Shown piece after piece: positions 15,741 through 23,521 of a DNA stretch of 64,000 nucleotides. The notes below the pieces were generated by a model that ran no database searches, was not told the origin of the DNA, and worked only from the letters and a program-made list of their open reading frames with translations. Each line of letters opens with the position of its first letter. The first letter of the stretch is position 1. The position numbers and the translations under genes are program-made. Source of the stretch: Syntrophomonadaceae bacterium (lineage in GTDB: Bacteria > Bacillota > Syntrophomonadia > Syntrophomonadales > Syntrophomonadaceae); contig JAQWBP010000009.1 of assembly GCA_028706315.1 (NCBI GenBank), forward strand, positions 11,694 through 75,693, written 5' to 3'.

Positions 15741-16347
15741 TGATGTTTCGTTAACACTAATTATTATTTTATCTCTAGTCTGGTTTCTGCCAGTTTTGTT
15801 TTTCCGCTATTACAAAATATGGATTCTATATTTTATTACCGGGGTAGGCGGTTTTACAGTTCTAGGGGCATTTATTCTTAATGAAAGCTGGTTTGAGAAT
15901 TTTTTATCTGCTACTGCGGTTGGTATATGTGCCCGGATGGCTGATTACTTAAGTCTTCAGGTGCAGGCTTTTGCTGATGCTGGAATTATGCTTATTTCTT
16001 CGCCGGCATTTTCGGGTTTTACTTCTATGTCTATTGATATTGAATGTTCAGGTATGCTGGAAATGCTCGTTGTATGGGCGTTAATTATATTTTTCCCTAT
16101 ATTCGATCGGGGAGAAAGAGTGTGGTACCTATTCTGGGGTTCTATAATGGTTTATCTGGTTAACCTGGTACGTATTTTAGTTATTCTACTAGCATTAAGC
16201 TATTGGGGCAGAGATAGTATTTTTATTGTTCATACCGTGATAGCGCGGGGGATATTCTTTATCCTGATAGTAATGATTTTCTGGGAAATCTTTACCCGTA
16301 AATCTATAGAGTGTATTCGTAAACTTCATAGCGGGGGAGATGAATAG
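15724..16347 (+). CDS. xrtG: exosortase-family membrane protein, XrtG-like
   Basis: 207 residues with about six membrane helices. The exosortase/archaeosortase catalytic set is visible: Cys108 in IECSGMLEMLVVW, Arg150 in VNLVRI and His170 in HTVIAR. The neighbourhood (GT2, PTPS-related membrane protein, a second GT2) is the one I know for the Gram-positive XrtG group. Family knowledge: exosortases cleave and transfer C-terminal sorting signals. For XrtG the substrates are poorly known; a Firmicutes-specific C-terminal tripartite signal has been proposed. No such target is obvious in this window. It overlaps its neighbours by 17 and 8 bases, so it is translated as part of the operon. Confidence 0.88.
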   Translation: MFPVYSDVSLTLIIILSLVWFLPVLFFRYYKIWILYFITGVGGFTVLGAFILNESWFENFLSATAVGICARMADYLSLQVQAFADAGIMLISSPAFSGFTSMSIDIECSGMLEMLVVWALIIFFPIFDRGERVWYLFWGSIMVYLVNLVRILVILLALSYWGRDSIFIVHTVIARGIFFILIVMIFWEIFTRKSIECIRKLHSGGDE

Positions 16348-17686
16348 TTTGACATCAGAAGTAGTTATAAAGTTCCTGGTTTTTTGGGGAATATGGATAT
16401 TAATCCCCATGATGGTAGATGGTCTCTCCGCTCTGGTACATACTAGTTATGCTATTTTTAAACGGGTAAGAATACGGCGCAATTGTGAAGATGATGATTT
16501 TAGCTTAAACTATTATCCTTTAGTAAGTGTGCTAGTCCCGGTGCATAATTCTGCCTCGACACTATATGAATGCCTGGAATCTATTGCCGCGCAAACCTAC
16601 CCCTGGCAGCGGTTAGAAGTGCTGCTGATTGATAATGGGACTACGGATAATAGTTTTGACGTTTTCAACCAGTTTACTGGAAGATATCCCCGGTTAAGAT
16701 GCCGCTGGGTAAGTTTTAAACAGAGTGGTAAATCAAGGGCGCTTAATGCGGGCATTTGTATGGGTAAGGGGCAGTACCTAGTTACGGTAGATTCGGATTC
16801 TTATCTGGTCCCGGAAGCCATCACGGAAACAATCAAGGCTTTTTCCAGGGATGTTCAGTTGGTCGGTACTACAGGAGTTATTTTAATTAACCATGACAAA
16901 ATAGAAAAAAGTAGAAGTGCACTCCGATTAATGCAGATCTGTGAAGCTTTTGAATATATTGAGGCCTTTTATATTGCCCGGAGTTTCCAAAGCCGGTTTA
17001 ATACCTTATTTACTATGGCTGGGGCTTTTTCTGGTTTCAGAAGGCTGGCATTATTAAAAACATTTCTCTATGATAATCGTACTGTATCAGAAGATACTAA
17101 ACTAACTTTTGACCTGCGGATGCAGAATCCGGGAAAAAATCGCCTGATTATGGTAGAAAAATCAGTTGCCCTGGTAGCGCCAATTAATTCCTTGCAACAT
17201 CTTTATTCCCAAAGACTGCGCTGGCAGAGAGGACAGTTAGAAGTTGCAGCTTATTTTAAAGAGCAGAATTCAGTGAGTATATTTAGATTGCTTTCTTCTT
17301 TTCCGTCGCGGACTTTATTTGCCGACCACACTCTGGCATTTCCCCGTATGGCATGGTTTTTCCTTATTCCCTTGCTTTTTTTCATGGGATATCCACTAAC
17401 GCTCGTACTGGGAGCCAATCTGATTATTTACCTACTTTATGTAATTATTGATTTAATTTATATTTTGATAGCCCTGGCTTATTTAAAACTTGATTATCGG
17501 CAGTTTGTTCGTAAAAACTTCTGGATTGTTATAGTGCTGCCACTATATCGCTTTATAGTATACTGGTGCCGTCTGGCCGGTATTATTACTGCTGTAACTG
17601 TGCATGGCGAGTGGGATAGTTCCGGCCCCATTACTCAAACCCGGCAGGCCTTCAATGACCTAGTGACTCGGATGGGATTCAAGTAG
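16340..17686 (+). CDS. XrtG-associated glycosyltransferase, GT2 with membrane helices
   Basis: 448 residues. An N-terminal helix (about residues 9-36) is followed by a GT2 domain with VSVLVPVHNSASTLYECLE, LLIDNGTTDNSF and TVDSDSYLVPEA (the D-x-D metal site). The processive-type motif QRLRWQRGQ (the Q-x-x-R-W pattern of synthases) is present, and several C-terminal helices complete it. It resembles cellulose/hyaluronan-synthase-like enzymes that build and export a polymer. It begins 8 bases inside the end of the exosortase gene. With the first GT2 of the operon it suggests that the exosortase step is tied to making or attaching a surface glycan (inference). Confidence 0.9.
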   Translation: MNSLTSEVVIKFLVFWGIWILIPMMVDGLSALVHTSYAIFKRVRIRRNCEDDDFSLNYYPLVSVLVPVHNSASTLYECLESIAAQTYPWQRLEVLLIDNGTTDNSFDVFNQFTGRYPRLRCRWVSFKQSGKSRALNAGICMGKGQYLVTVDSDSYLVPEAITETIKAFSRDVQLVGTTGVILINHDKIEKSRSALRLMQICEAFEYIEAFYIARSFQSRFNTLFTMAGAFSGFRRLALLKTFLYDNRTVSEDTKLTFDLRMQNPGKNRLIMVEKSVALVAPINSLQHLYSQRLRWQRGQLEVAAYFKEQNSVSIFRLLSSFPSRTLFADHTLAFPRMAWFFLIPLLFFMGYPLTLVLGANLIIYLLYVIIDLIYILIALAYLKLDYRQFVRKNFWIVIVLPLYRFIVYWCRLAGIITAVTVHGEWDSSGPITQTRQAFNDLVTRMGFK

Positions 17687-17689
17687 GAA

Positions 17690-17794
17690 TTCAAGTGGGG
17701 ACGGGGGGGGACAGGGGGACAGGTTTGCTGTCCCATGCTTGGAAACACATGGGACAGCAAACCTGTCCCCCTGTCCCGAACCGTCCCCGCTTGG
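17690..17794. repeat. long palindrome of the CAAGTGGGGACGG family, copy 1
   Basis: The outer arms CAAGTGGGGACGG (from 17692) and CCGTCCCCGCTTG (to 17793) belong to a family found at 36656, 41927 and 46684. The inner 30-base arms (17708-17737 and 17748-17777) are perfectly complementary around a 10-base loop and differ from the inner arms of the other copies. It lies directly after the XrtG operon and can act as its transcription end. Confidence 0.9.
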
Positions 17795-17797
17795 GTA

Positions 17798-17959
17798 TTA
17801 GTCCATGGGGCCGCCTTCCCAGTATTGTCGGATTTTACGCAGGGCATATCCGCCAAAAAATAAGCCATTAATAAATGCCAGCGGAATCGCCATAGCCCCG
17901 AAATAATGAAATTTTTGTTTTAGATCTTCTTTTCCGTCGGTAGTACGATATCTGGTCAT
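17798..17959 (-). CDS. 53-residue membrane protein, unknown
   Basis: It starts MTRYRTTDGKEDLKQKFHYF, with a hydrophobic stretch FGAMAIPLAFINGLFFGGYA (residues 20-39) and a basic/acidic tail ending EGGPMD. A GGAGGG ribosome site sits 8 bases upstream of the ATG. It follows another very small membrane protein gene on the same strand. I do not recognise the family. Start and stop signals and amino acid make-up support a real gene. Confidence 0.6.
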   Translation of the reverse strand: MTRYRTTDGKEDLKQKFHYFGAMAIPLAFINGLFFGGYALRKIRQYWEGGPMD

Positions 17960-17998
17960 GGCTTTTTCCCTCCTTTATCAATATTTTGAGCTAAAAAG

Positions 17999-18033
17999 GT
18001 GATAATTATTGCCGGATATAATTATCACTTTTT
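17999..18033. terminator. bidirectional terminator
   Basis: GTGATAATTAT (17999-18009) pairs with ATAATTATCAC (18018-18028). TTTTT follows on the forward strand, and CCTTTTT on the reverse. On the reverse strand it begins at the stop codon of the 34-residue gene. Confidence 0.75.
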
Positions 18034-18129
18034 ACTTGTTAAGGAGGGTAATACTTTTACTAGTAATAAATAGAGTAAAGTTCCACCCAATATTAATATG
18101 GAGAAAAAACTTAATATTTTAACAAACAT
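18025..18129 (-). CDS. 34-residue single-helix membrane protein
   Basis: MFVKILSFFSILILGGTLLY is almost wholly hydrophobic and is followed by a short basic end (SLTSKK). A GGTGAT site lies 5 bases before the ATG, and the stop codon is the first part of a terminator hairpin. The arrangement argues for a real micro-protein gene. Unknown function; no relative recognised. Confidence 0.5.
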   Translation of the reverse strand: MFVKILSFFSILILGGTLLYLLLVKVLPSLTSKK

Positions 18130-18169
18130 TAATCATCACCATATTTAATTTGTGATGAAAAATTAATTT

Positions 18170-18730
18170 TTATACTGGTTTCTTGTTACGCGGCATGCAA
18201 ATAATTTCTTTTACCTGAGTTTGGAAGAAATGGTTTGAATGGGCAGGTTCGATTACTATAGCAGAATCAGCGCCATTTCCGCTGCCTCCGATGGCAATTA
18301 TTTCTTCATTAATAGGAATTAAGCCGGCATCAAGTGCCATAGTCGAAATTTCTACGGCGACTTTTATACCCTGGCCGAAAATGCGCAGGGTTTGTGCCAT
18401 GATTTCTGCCGGATATACACCACCGAATTGGTTGCGAATGGCTCGGTCCACACCAGCAAATAAATGGGTGGTAGTTAATACCTGAACACCATCTTGCTGA
18501 AGAATCTTACGCGTAGCATCATCCATCTCGTTTTCACCCGGATTTTTAAAACCACTATGATGAGTTACACAAACAATATTTATGTTTTTTTCGGCACTTA
18601 ATACTTTTTTGACGGTTGCACCACTATGTGAGGCGACTACCATATATTTAATACCTAGTTCTTCAACTTTTTTAAGAGCCAGATCTATAGTTGCATCTGT
18701 ATTGTGACTACCTGCGTCGCTCCAGAACAT
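18170..18730 (-). CDS. stand-alone pyruvate kinase C-terminal domain protein
   Basis: 186 residues. The DATIDLALKKVEELGIKYMV opening, VVASHSGATVKKVL, CVTHHSGF and FGQGIKVAVEIS segments match the alpha/beta regulatory domain of pyruvate kinase, without the barrel that does catalysis. Free-standing versions exist in archaea and Firmicutes; the role is unknown but a small-molecule binding or switch function is often suggested. An AAGGGGG site precedes the ATG. It appears to be a single-gene unit. Confidence 0.82.
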   Translation of the reverse strand: MFWSDAGSHNTDATIDLALKKVEELGIKYMVVASHSGATVKKVLSAEKNINIVCVTHHSGFKNPGENEMDDATRKILQQDGVQVLTTTHLFAGVDRAIRNQFGGVYPAEIMAQTLRIFGQGIKVAVEISTMALDAGLIPINEEIIAIGGSGNGADSAIVIEPAHSNHFFQTQVKEIICMPRNKKPV

Positions 18731-18818
18731 TTTATTACCCCCTTAAAAAATAATTTGCTTATTAAGATTATAATAAGCAAATGCTGATAAGTAAAAGTTT
18801 TCCCGTTATTTGTGCTGT

Positions 18819-19907
18819 TTAAGCGTGGAGATCTTCTATATCTTCCTCGGATAAGGATCTTGATACTACTATAGTAGGCAATTTCGTTAAGTCTACTTCA
18901 TGGGGGTGACATAAACGCCTGCTATTACTGTCATAAACTATTTTAATCACCGGCCTGGTAGGCTGTTGTTTGTTGACGTCAACTACAATTCCTATGTTGC
19001 CAGTATTTAACTGAACAATACTCCCAATGGGGTAGATGGCTATATTACTAATTAATGCAGTAACAAACCGTGAATCAAGATATATATCGCACATACGTTT
19101 TAATATAATAAGCGTCTGGGTTACTGAATAAGAAGAACGATAAGGGCGATCAGCCAGCAGTGCATCATAAACATCAGCTACGGCAACTATCCGTGCATAT
19201 TCATGGATGTTTTCTCCGGCCAGCTGTCGCGGGTAACCATTTCCATCCCAGCGTTCATGATGCTGTAGCGCTACATGGGCAGATAGCAAAGGGACATCGT
19301 CATATTGCCTTAAAATGTTAAAACCGTATACAGTATGTCGTTTTACCTCTGCGAATTCTTCCTTATTAAGTTCACCTGGTTTATTTAAAATGGCTTTATC
19401 GATATTGATTTTGCCAATGTCATGCAGCAGAGCGCCAATGCCCAGTTCTTTAAGCTGCAGATCATTATAGCCTGCTGTAATTCCCGTCATTATAGAAAGG
19501 ATACAGACATTAACCGAATGGGCAAATGTATAGTCATCAAAAGCGCGAATATCAGAAAGGCTAATTAGCACATTCATATTTGATATAAGCTCATCTATGA
19601 TAGTATCAACCATTTTCCGGACTGCTCGTATGTTTAATTTTCTATCTTGTTCCAGGTGGACAAAATTTTCTTTAATAAGCCTAACTGTTGCCCGTCTAGT
19701 TTCTTCGGAGACGATATCTGGTACTTCTATTTCGCCAAAAATCTCATCATTTATGTATATAGAACTAATACCCAATTCCTGTAGACGATTAATAAATATT
19801 TTGTTTAAGACAATCCCATCCTGCAGCAGTACCCGGCCTTCGCTATTAAATACTGAACGAGCGACTATCATACCCGGTTTTAATTTATTTACATAAATAC
19901 GTCTCAA
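18819..19907 (-). CDS. HD-GYP domain protein, probable cyclic di-GMP phosphodiesterase
   Basis: 362 residues from a TTG, with AAGGTGAT just upstream. The N-terminal region of about 110 residues opens with RRIYVNKLKPGMIVARSV and includes LLQDGIVLNKIFINRLQELG, a small beta domain often found before HD-GYP domains. The catalytic part contains FAHSVNVCILS, LLHDIGK, HHERWDGNGYP and VADVYDALLADRPYR, so all metal ligands and the GYP motif are present. It should cut cyclic di-GMP. No membrane helix or receiver domain is seen. It is divergent from the unknown 20173 gene, with 265 bases between. Confidence 0.93.
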   Translation of the reverse strand: MRRIYVNKLKPGMIVARSVFNSEGRVLLQDGIVLNKIFINRLQELGISSIYINDEIFGEIEVPDIVSEETRRATVRLIKENFVHLEQDRKLNIRAVRKMVDTIIDELISNMNVLISLSDIRAFDDYTFAHSVNVCILSIMTGITAGYNDLQLKELGIGALLHDIGKINIDKAILNKPGELNKEEFAEVKRHTVYGFNILRQYDDVPLLSAHVALQHHERWDGNGYPRQLAGENIHEYARIVAVADVYDALLADRPYRSSYSVTQTLIILKRMCDIYLDSRFVTALISNIAIYPIGSIVQLNTGNIGIVVDVNKQQPTRPVIKIVYDSNSRRLCHPHEVDLTKLPTIVVSRSLSEEDIEDLHA

Positions 19908-20172
19908 TTTATCACCTTGTTTATACTATTACATACTTGTATATTTTTATTTCATACCATCTATTACCACCATTCGTATTAATTCTCTGTCTTTTTCCGA
20001 CTTCCTGCCTATATAACGAAATTTTCATCTTTATTACACATTTTCAAACATACTTCTGGCATTTAAGCTTAAAAGTTGAGACAGAATAATGAAAAAATAT
20101 TGCTTATTTGCTATGTGGCAGGTAAAGTGATACATTACAATTAAAGGGATCAATTTAATTTGGGAGATGGAT

Positions 20173-22164
20173 ATGGAAATTAGAAAGCAGCGTTTTCCCA
20201 AGGCTTTATTAAAAAGTCTGGTTAAAGATATTGAAAAATTTATTGCTACTAATGAAGGGCGGCTTTTCCTTTTAGAAGTTGTCGATGATATCCCTTATGA
20301 TGTAAAACCGGCAATTTTAGAGGCGCTTTCTTCTTTTTATGAAAAACCGATGGTACATTTTTTCTACCTGCTGCAATTGGAATTTGGCAAAGAGTTTGCA
20401 GTAATTTGCAACCGGGCCCTGGGTAAATATCGTATGGCCGGCATGGATATTAGCCCGCCTGAGATTTCTAATGGGGTTTTCTATAAAGCTTATGCCAGCT
20501 GTAGCCGTCATACGGGGAAAATAGCTATTGATATTGCCTGGGATACTGGTAGCAGTGGTATTCATGTGGAATCTTTTTATCTTACTTTTAATTACGATGG
20601 AATACATAGTTTCTTTTTAGTAGATAATATGTCGAAAACACATTATGATAACGATCGTGAAACACTGGCTGACATGGTGGAATTAAGCTTTGATGAAGTC
20701 TGTTTTTTAGTTTCTCGGGCTTATGGATTTAACTTGCGCCATATGAATCGGCCGGCTCTGGGCAAGTTTTTGTACCAGAAATATCTTGATGTTTCGGTAC
20801 TATTTTCCCGCTATCAGGAGATAGAACTAATCAGAAAAATATCACAGAAGCTTACCCCCCGTCAGATGGTAAACAGCCTGTTTTACGCTTTTAAGCATCA
20901 GGACGTGGACTATATATCATCGTTGATGGACAACTACCAACTGCCCTCTGGTTTAGATGATTTAATTAATCCGGGAGTAGCTATTCTGGAAGGGCAGGTT
21001 CAGGAAGTGTATGGTTCACAAGATAATGCCCGGGTGCTAACTTATGCTATTTTCGTGGAAGACCGTAATTTATACCGGAGCGAATACTGTTTTTATCTTA
21101 TGAAAAATGAAGTAGGCACCTGGTGGATTAGCGATATTAAGAGATCTAAACGTGAGCAGCTTTATTTAGAAAGTGATCAAAATCCACTAAGTAAACAGGT
21201 TACTTGTCGGGTATATGAAATAACTGATCTAGATGGCTTATTCGAAATGCTTGATACCATGGATAATATCAAGGAAATTGAGGAATTACCTTATGGGATA
21301 CATATGCGGATCACTGAGTATGAAGCTGATTTAAACCATGGGGTCACACTCACCTCCGGGGTAATTGCTGATCTGGTAATTAACGGTGAGGAATTTGTCG
21401 TCATTTCTTCGGATTACGGGGTAGTAATGGAATTTCATCAATTGCTAAGTTTTGATAATTATATGCCCCTAGTTTTGAAGGGTGAATATGAGATACCGCT
21501 GATCAATGCTTGTAATTATATGAGCGGTCAGTATATAAATTTCGAAGATATTTTACTTTATGAAGATACTGATTATATTTATGAAGATGGCATGCGCTTT
21601 ATAAGTGCACGTTATTTAATTAAAGATAAAGAACAGTTTTATAAACGCATTACTAACCTGGACCATGTTAAGTTAGAAATCCCGGGTGATTGCCATATTT
21701 ATTATCAGGGTGAAAGTGATGCTAAGGATGCGGGTTTTTTCGCTGAATACATGGTAGGGCCAGACTGGTTGACTATTTCTACTTTTGGTGATAATGATAT
21801 GAAAGCAGCCCGGCAGAATTTTGAGAACCGGATGTATGATTGTCTGGAATTTGATGGTCTGGAAGTCCGCGATGAAAGTTTATTTGATGTTTTAACTAAA
21901 GATCTAAAAAAACAGTATCCTTCTTTAGAGATTACCTTAAAGGAGCTGTATTTAAATAAATGGTTTCATTCCCATTTGACTACTCTGCGGGGCATGAGTC
22001 CCTCGGAGGCCGTTAAAACTGAGGAAGGAACCAGGTTGCTGTGGAATATGTTTAAAAAACTACGGGAAAAGGATAAGCAAAAATATCTTTCCGGCCGTAA
22101 AAGTTATATTGATTTAAAAGAATATATTCGCACGATAGAGCAAAAAAAAGAGAAAAACCTTTAA
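20173..22164 (+). CDS. unknown 663-residue cytoplasmic protein
   Basis: Start at ATG 20173 because GGGAG lies 6 bases before it (an ATG at 20167 abuts that site). There is no signal peptide or membrane helix. The N-terminal 230 residues are mixed helix and strand (EGRLFLLEVVDDIPYDVKPA, AIDIAWDTGSSGIHVESFYL). The middle is acidic, and the last 70 residues contain LTTLRGMSPSEAVKTEEGTR. That segment resembles the short helical module seen at the C terminus of SEC-C-type and Xre/MbcA/ParS-like proteins. I do not recognise the whole protein. It lies between an HD-GYP gene and the ilv T-box promoter, with no clear partner. Confidence 0.7.
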   Translation: MEIRKQRFPKALLKSLVKDIEKFIATNEGRLFLLEVVDDIPYDVKPAILEALSSFYEKPMVHFFYLLQLEFGKEFAVICNRALGKYRMAGMDISPPEISNGVFYKAYASCSRHTGKIAIDIAWDTGSSGIHVESFYLTFNYDGIHSFFLVDNMSKTHYDNDRETLADMVELSFDEVCFLVSRAYGFNLRHMNRPALGKFLYQKYLDVSVLFSRYQEIELIRKISQKLTPRQMVNSLFYAFKHQDVDYISSLMDNYQLPSGLDDLINPGVAILEGQVQEVYGSQDNARVLTYAIFVEDRNLYRSEYCFYLMKNEVGTWWISDIKRSKREQLYLESDQNPLSKQVTCRVYEITDLDGLFEMLDTMDNIKEIEELPYGIHMRITEYEADLNHGVTLTSGVIADLVINGEEFVVISSDYGVVMEFHQLLSFDNYMPLVLKGEYEIPLINACNYMSGQYINFEDILLYEDTDYIYEDGMRFISARYLIKDKEQFYKRITNLDHVKLEIPGDCHIYYQGESDAKDAGFFAEYMVGPDWLTISTFGDNDMKAARQNFENRMYDCLEFDGLEVRDESLFDVLTKDLKKQYPSLEITLKELYLNKWFHSHLTTLRGMSPSEAVKTEEGTRLLWNMFKKLREKDKQKYLSGRKSYIDLKEYIRTIEQKKEKNL

Positions 22165-22172
22165 AGAGAGTA

Positions 22173-22201
22173 TTGACAGCATGACTAGCTTTAAATATAC
22201 T
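22173..22201 (+). promoter_or_regulatory. sigma-A type promoter of the ilv-leu-cimA operon
   Basis: TTGACA (22173-22178), 17 bases, then TATACT (22196-22201): an almost perfect consensus. Transcription should begin near 22208, just ahead of the T-box leader. Confidence 0.85.
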
Positions 22202-22207
22202 TTATAG

Positions 22208-22504
22208 ATAATAAAGCAGAGGCTATGAAGGGAACTAACATAGGAAATTAATTGATGACAGAGAATCCGGTTTAGGCTGAAAGCCGGTATCAATATTTCA
22301 TATGGCCATCATCCTGGAGCTGCTACCTGAAAAGTCTAAGACTTAGTAGGTGTAGCCGGACGAAAAAGTCTGTTAAAAAGTTAGCATAAATTATTAATTT
22401 TATTATGTTTATGTATGCTGCAAGAGGTCGTAATATTTTACGACAAGCAGGGTGGTACCGCGGGAATTCCCTCTCGTCCCTGATTAAGGATGAGAGGGTT
22501 TTTT
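22208..22504 (+). promoter_or_regulatory. T-box riboswitch leader
   Basis: The T-box sequence AGGGTGGTACCGCGG (22449-22463) is intact, with the TGGT bulge that reads the tRNA acceptor end. A terminator stem follows (arms 22469-22479 and 22488-22498, then TTTTTT). Upstream is Stem I, with CAGAGAATCCGG and the terminal loop GGCTGAAAGCC. The basal pairing AGCAG/CTGCT can be drawn. The specifier codon is not certain: ATC (Ile) at 22308-22310 is my best candidate. Uncharged tRNA binding would favour read-through into ilvE and the nine genes behind it. Confidence 0.93.
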
Positions 22505-22572
22505 ATACTCTTTATTAAGTCGCGGTGCTAAAAACTAGAAGTGAATTTTTTATTAAAATAGGAGTGAGATAG

Positions 22573-23451
22573 ATGGGAATTAAGATTTACCTGGATGGTA
22601 AGTTTGTCGATGAAGAGAATGCGAAAGTATCAGTTTTTGATCATGGTTTTCTTTACGGGGACGGTGTTTTTGAAGGGATTAGGGCTTATCATAACAGCGT
22701 ATTTCGTTTAGAAGATCATGTTGATCGCCTGTATGATTCAGCCAAGGCGATTAACCTGGAAATACCTATAAGCAGGGCAGAAATGGGCGAAGTTATTCTG
22801 GAAACTTGTCGGCAGAATAACTTGCGCGATGCTTATATCCGGACTGTCGTATCACGTGGTAAAGGTGATCTGGGCCTTGATCCCAGGAATTGTTCCACCC
22901 CGACTATAGTCTGTATTGCTTCATCAATTAGCCTGTATCCGCAGGAATTGTATGAAAAAGGGCTGGAAGTTATTACGGTTCCCACACGCAGAAATGGTCC
23001 GGAGGGAGTAAATCCGCGGATTAAATCACTCAATTACTTGAATAATATTATGGCTAAGATAGAAGCTGGTATAGCTGGCGTATCTGAGGCTATTTTACTT
23101 AATCAGGAAGGGTATGTAGCTGAATGTACTGGAGATAATATATTCCTGGTTAAAAACGGAGTATTAAAAACACCGGCTATTCATGTAGGTATGCTGGAAG
23201 GTGTAACTCGTAACGAAGTTATCAAGCTGGCTAAAAAAGCTGGCATTACGGTGGAAGAGACTACCTTTACCAGATATGATCTTTTTGTTGCCGATGAAGT
23301 ATTTCTTACTGGTACTGCGGCTGAAGTTGTTCCGGTATCAAAGATTGATAGCCGTGTAATTGGTAGTGGTAAGCCAGGCCCTGTATTTAACCAGCTTTTA
23401 GCTGACTTTAGAGAACTGGTAAAAGAACAAGAAGCTATTATTTTTAAATAA
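22573..23451 (+). CDS. ilvE: branched-chain amino acid aminotransferase
   Basis: 292 residues, class IV PLP aminotransferase. YGDGVFEGIRAY near the N terminus, the PLP lysine in RIKSLNYLNN (about residue 153), and GTAAEVVPV near the end are family landmarks. It carries out the last, reversible step to valine, leucine and isoleucine, using glutamate. It is the first gene after the T-box leader. An AGGAGTGAG site precedes the ATG. D-amino acid aminotransferase is a related alternative, but the operon makes ilvE the clear choice. Confidence 0.95.
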   Translation: MGIKIYLDGKFVDEENAKVSVFDHGFLYGDGVFEGIRAYHNSVFRLEDHVDRLYDSAKAINLEIPISRAEMGEVILETCRQNNLRDAYIRTVVSRGKGDLGLDPRNCSTPTIVCIASSISLYPQELYEKGLEVITVPTRRNGPEGVNPRIKSLNYLNNIMAKIEAGIAGVSEAILLNQEGYVAECTGDNIFLVKNGVLKTPAIHVGMLEGVTRNEVIKLAKKAGITVEETTFTRYDLFVADEVFLTGTAAEVVPVSKIDSRVIGSGKPGPVFNQLLADFRELVKEQEAIIFK

Positions 23452-23521
23452 ACGAGAAAGCCTGTTAAGGTAGATGAAAAGTATAACCTTACAGAAGATT
23501 TCCATGAAAGGAGACGGGAGC

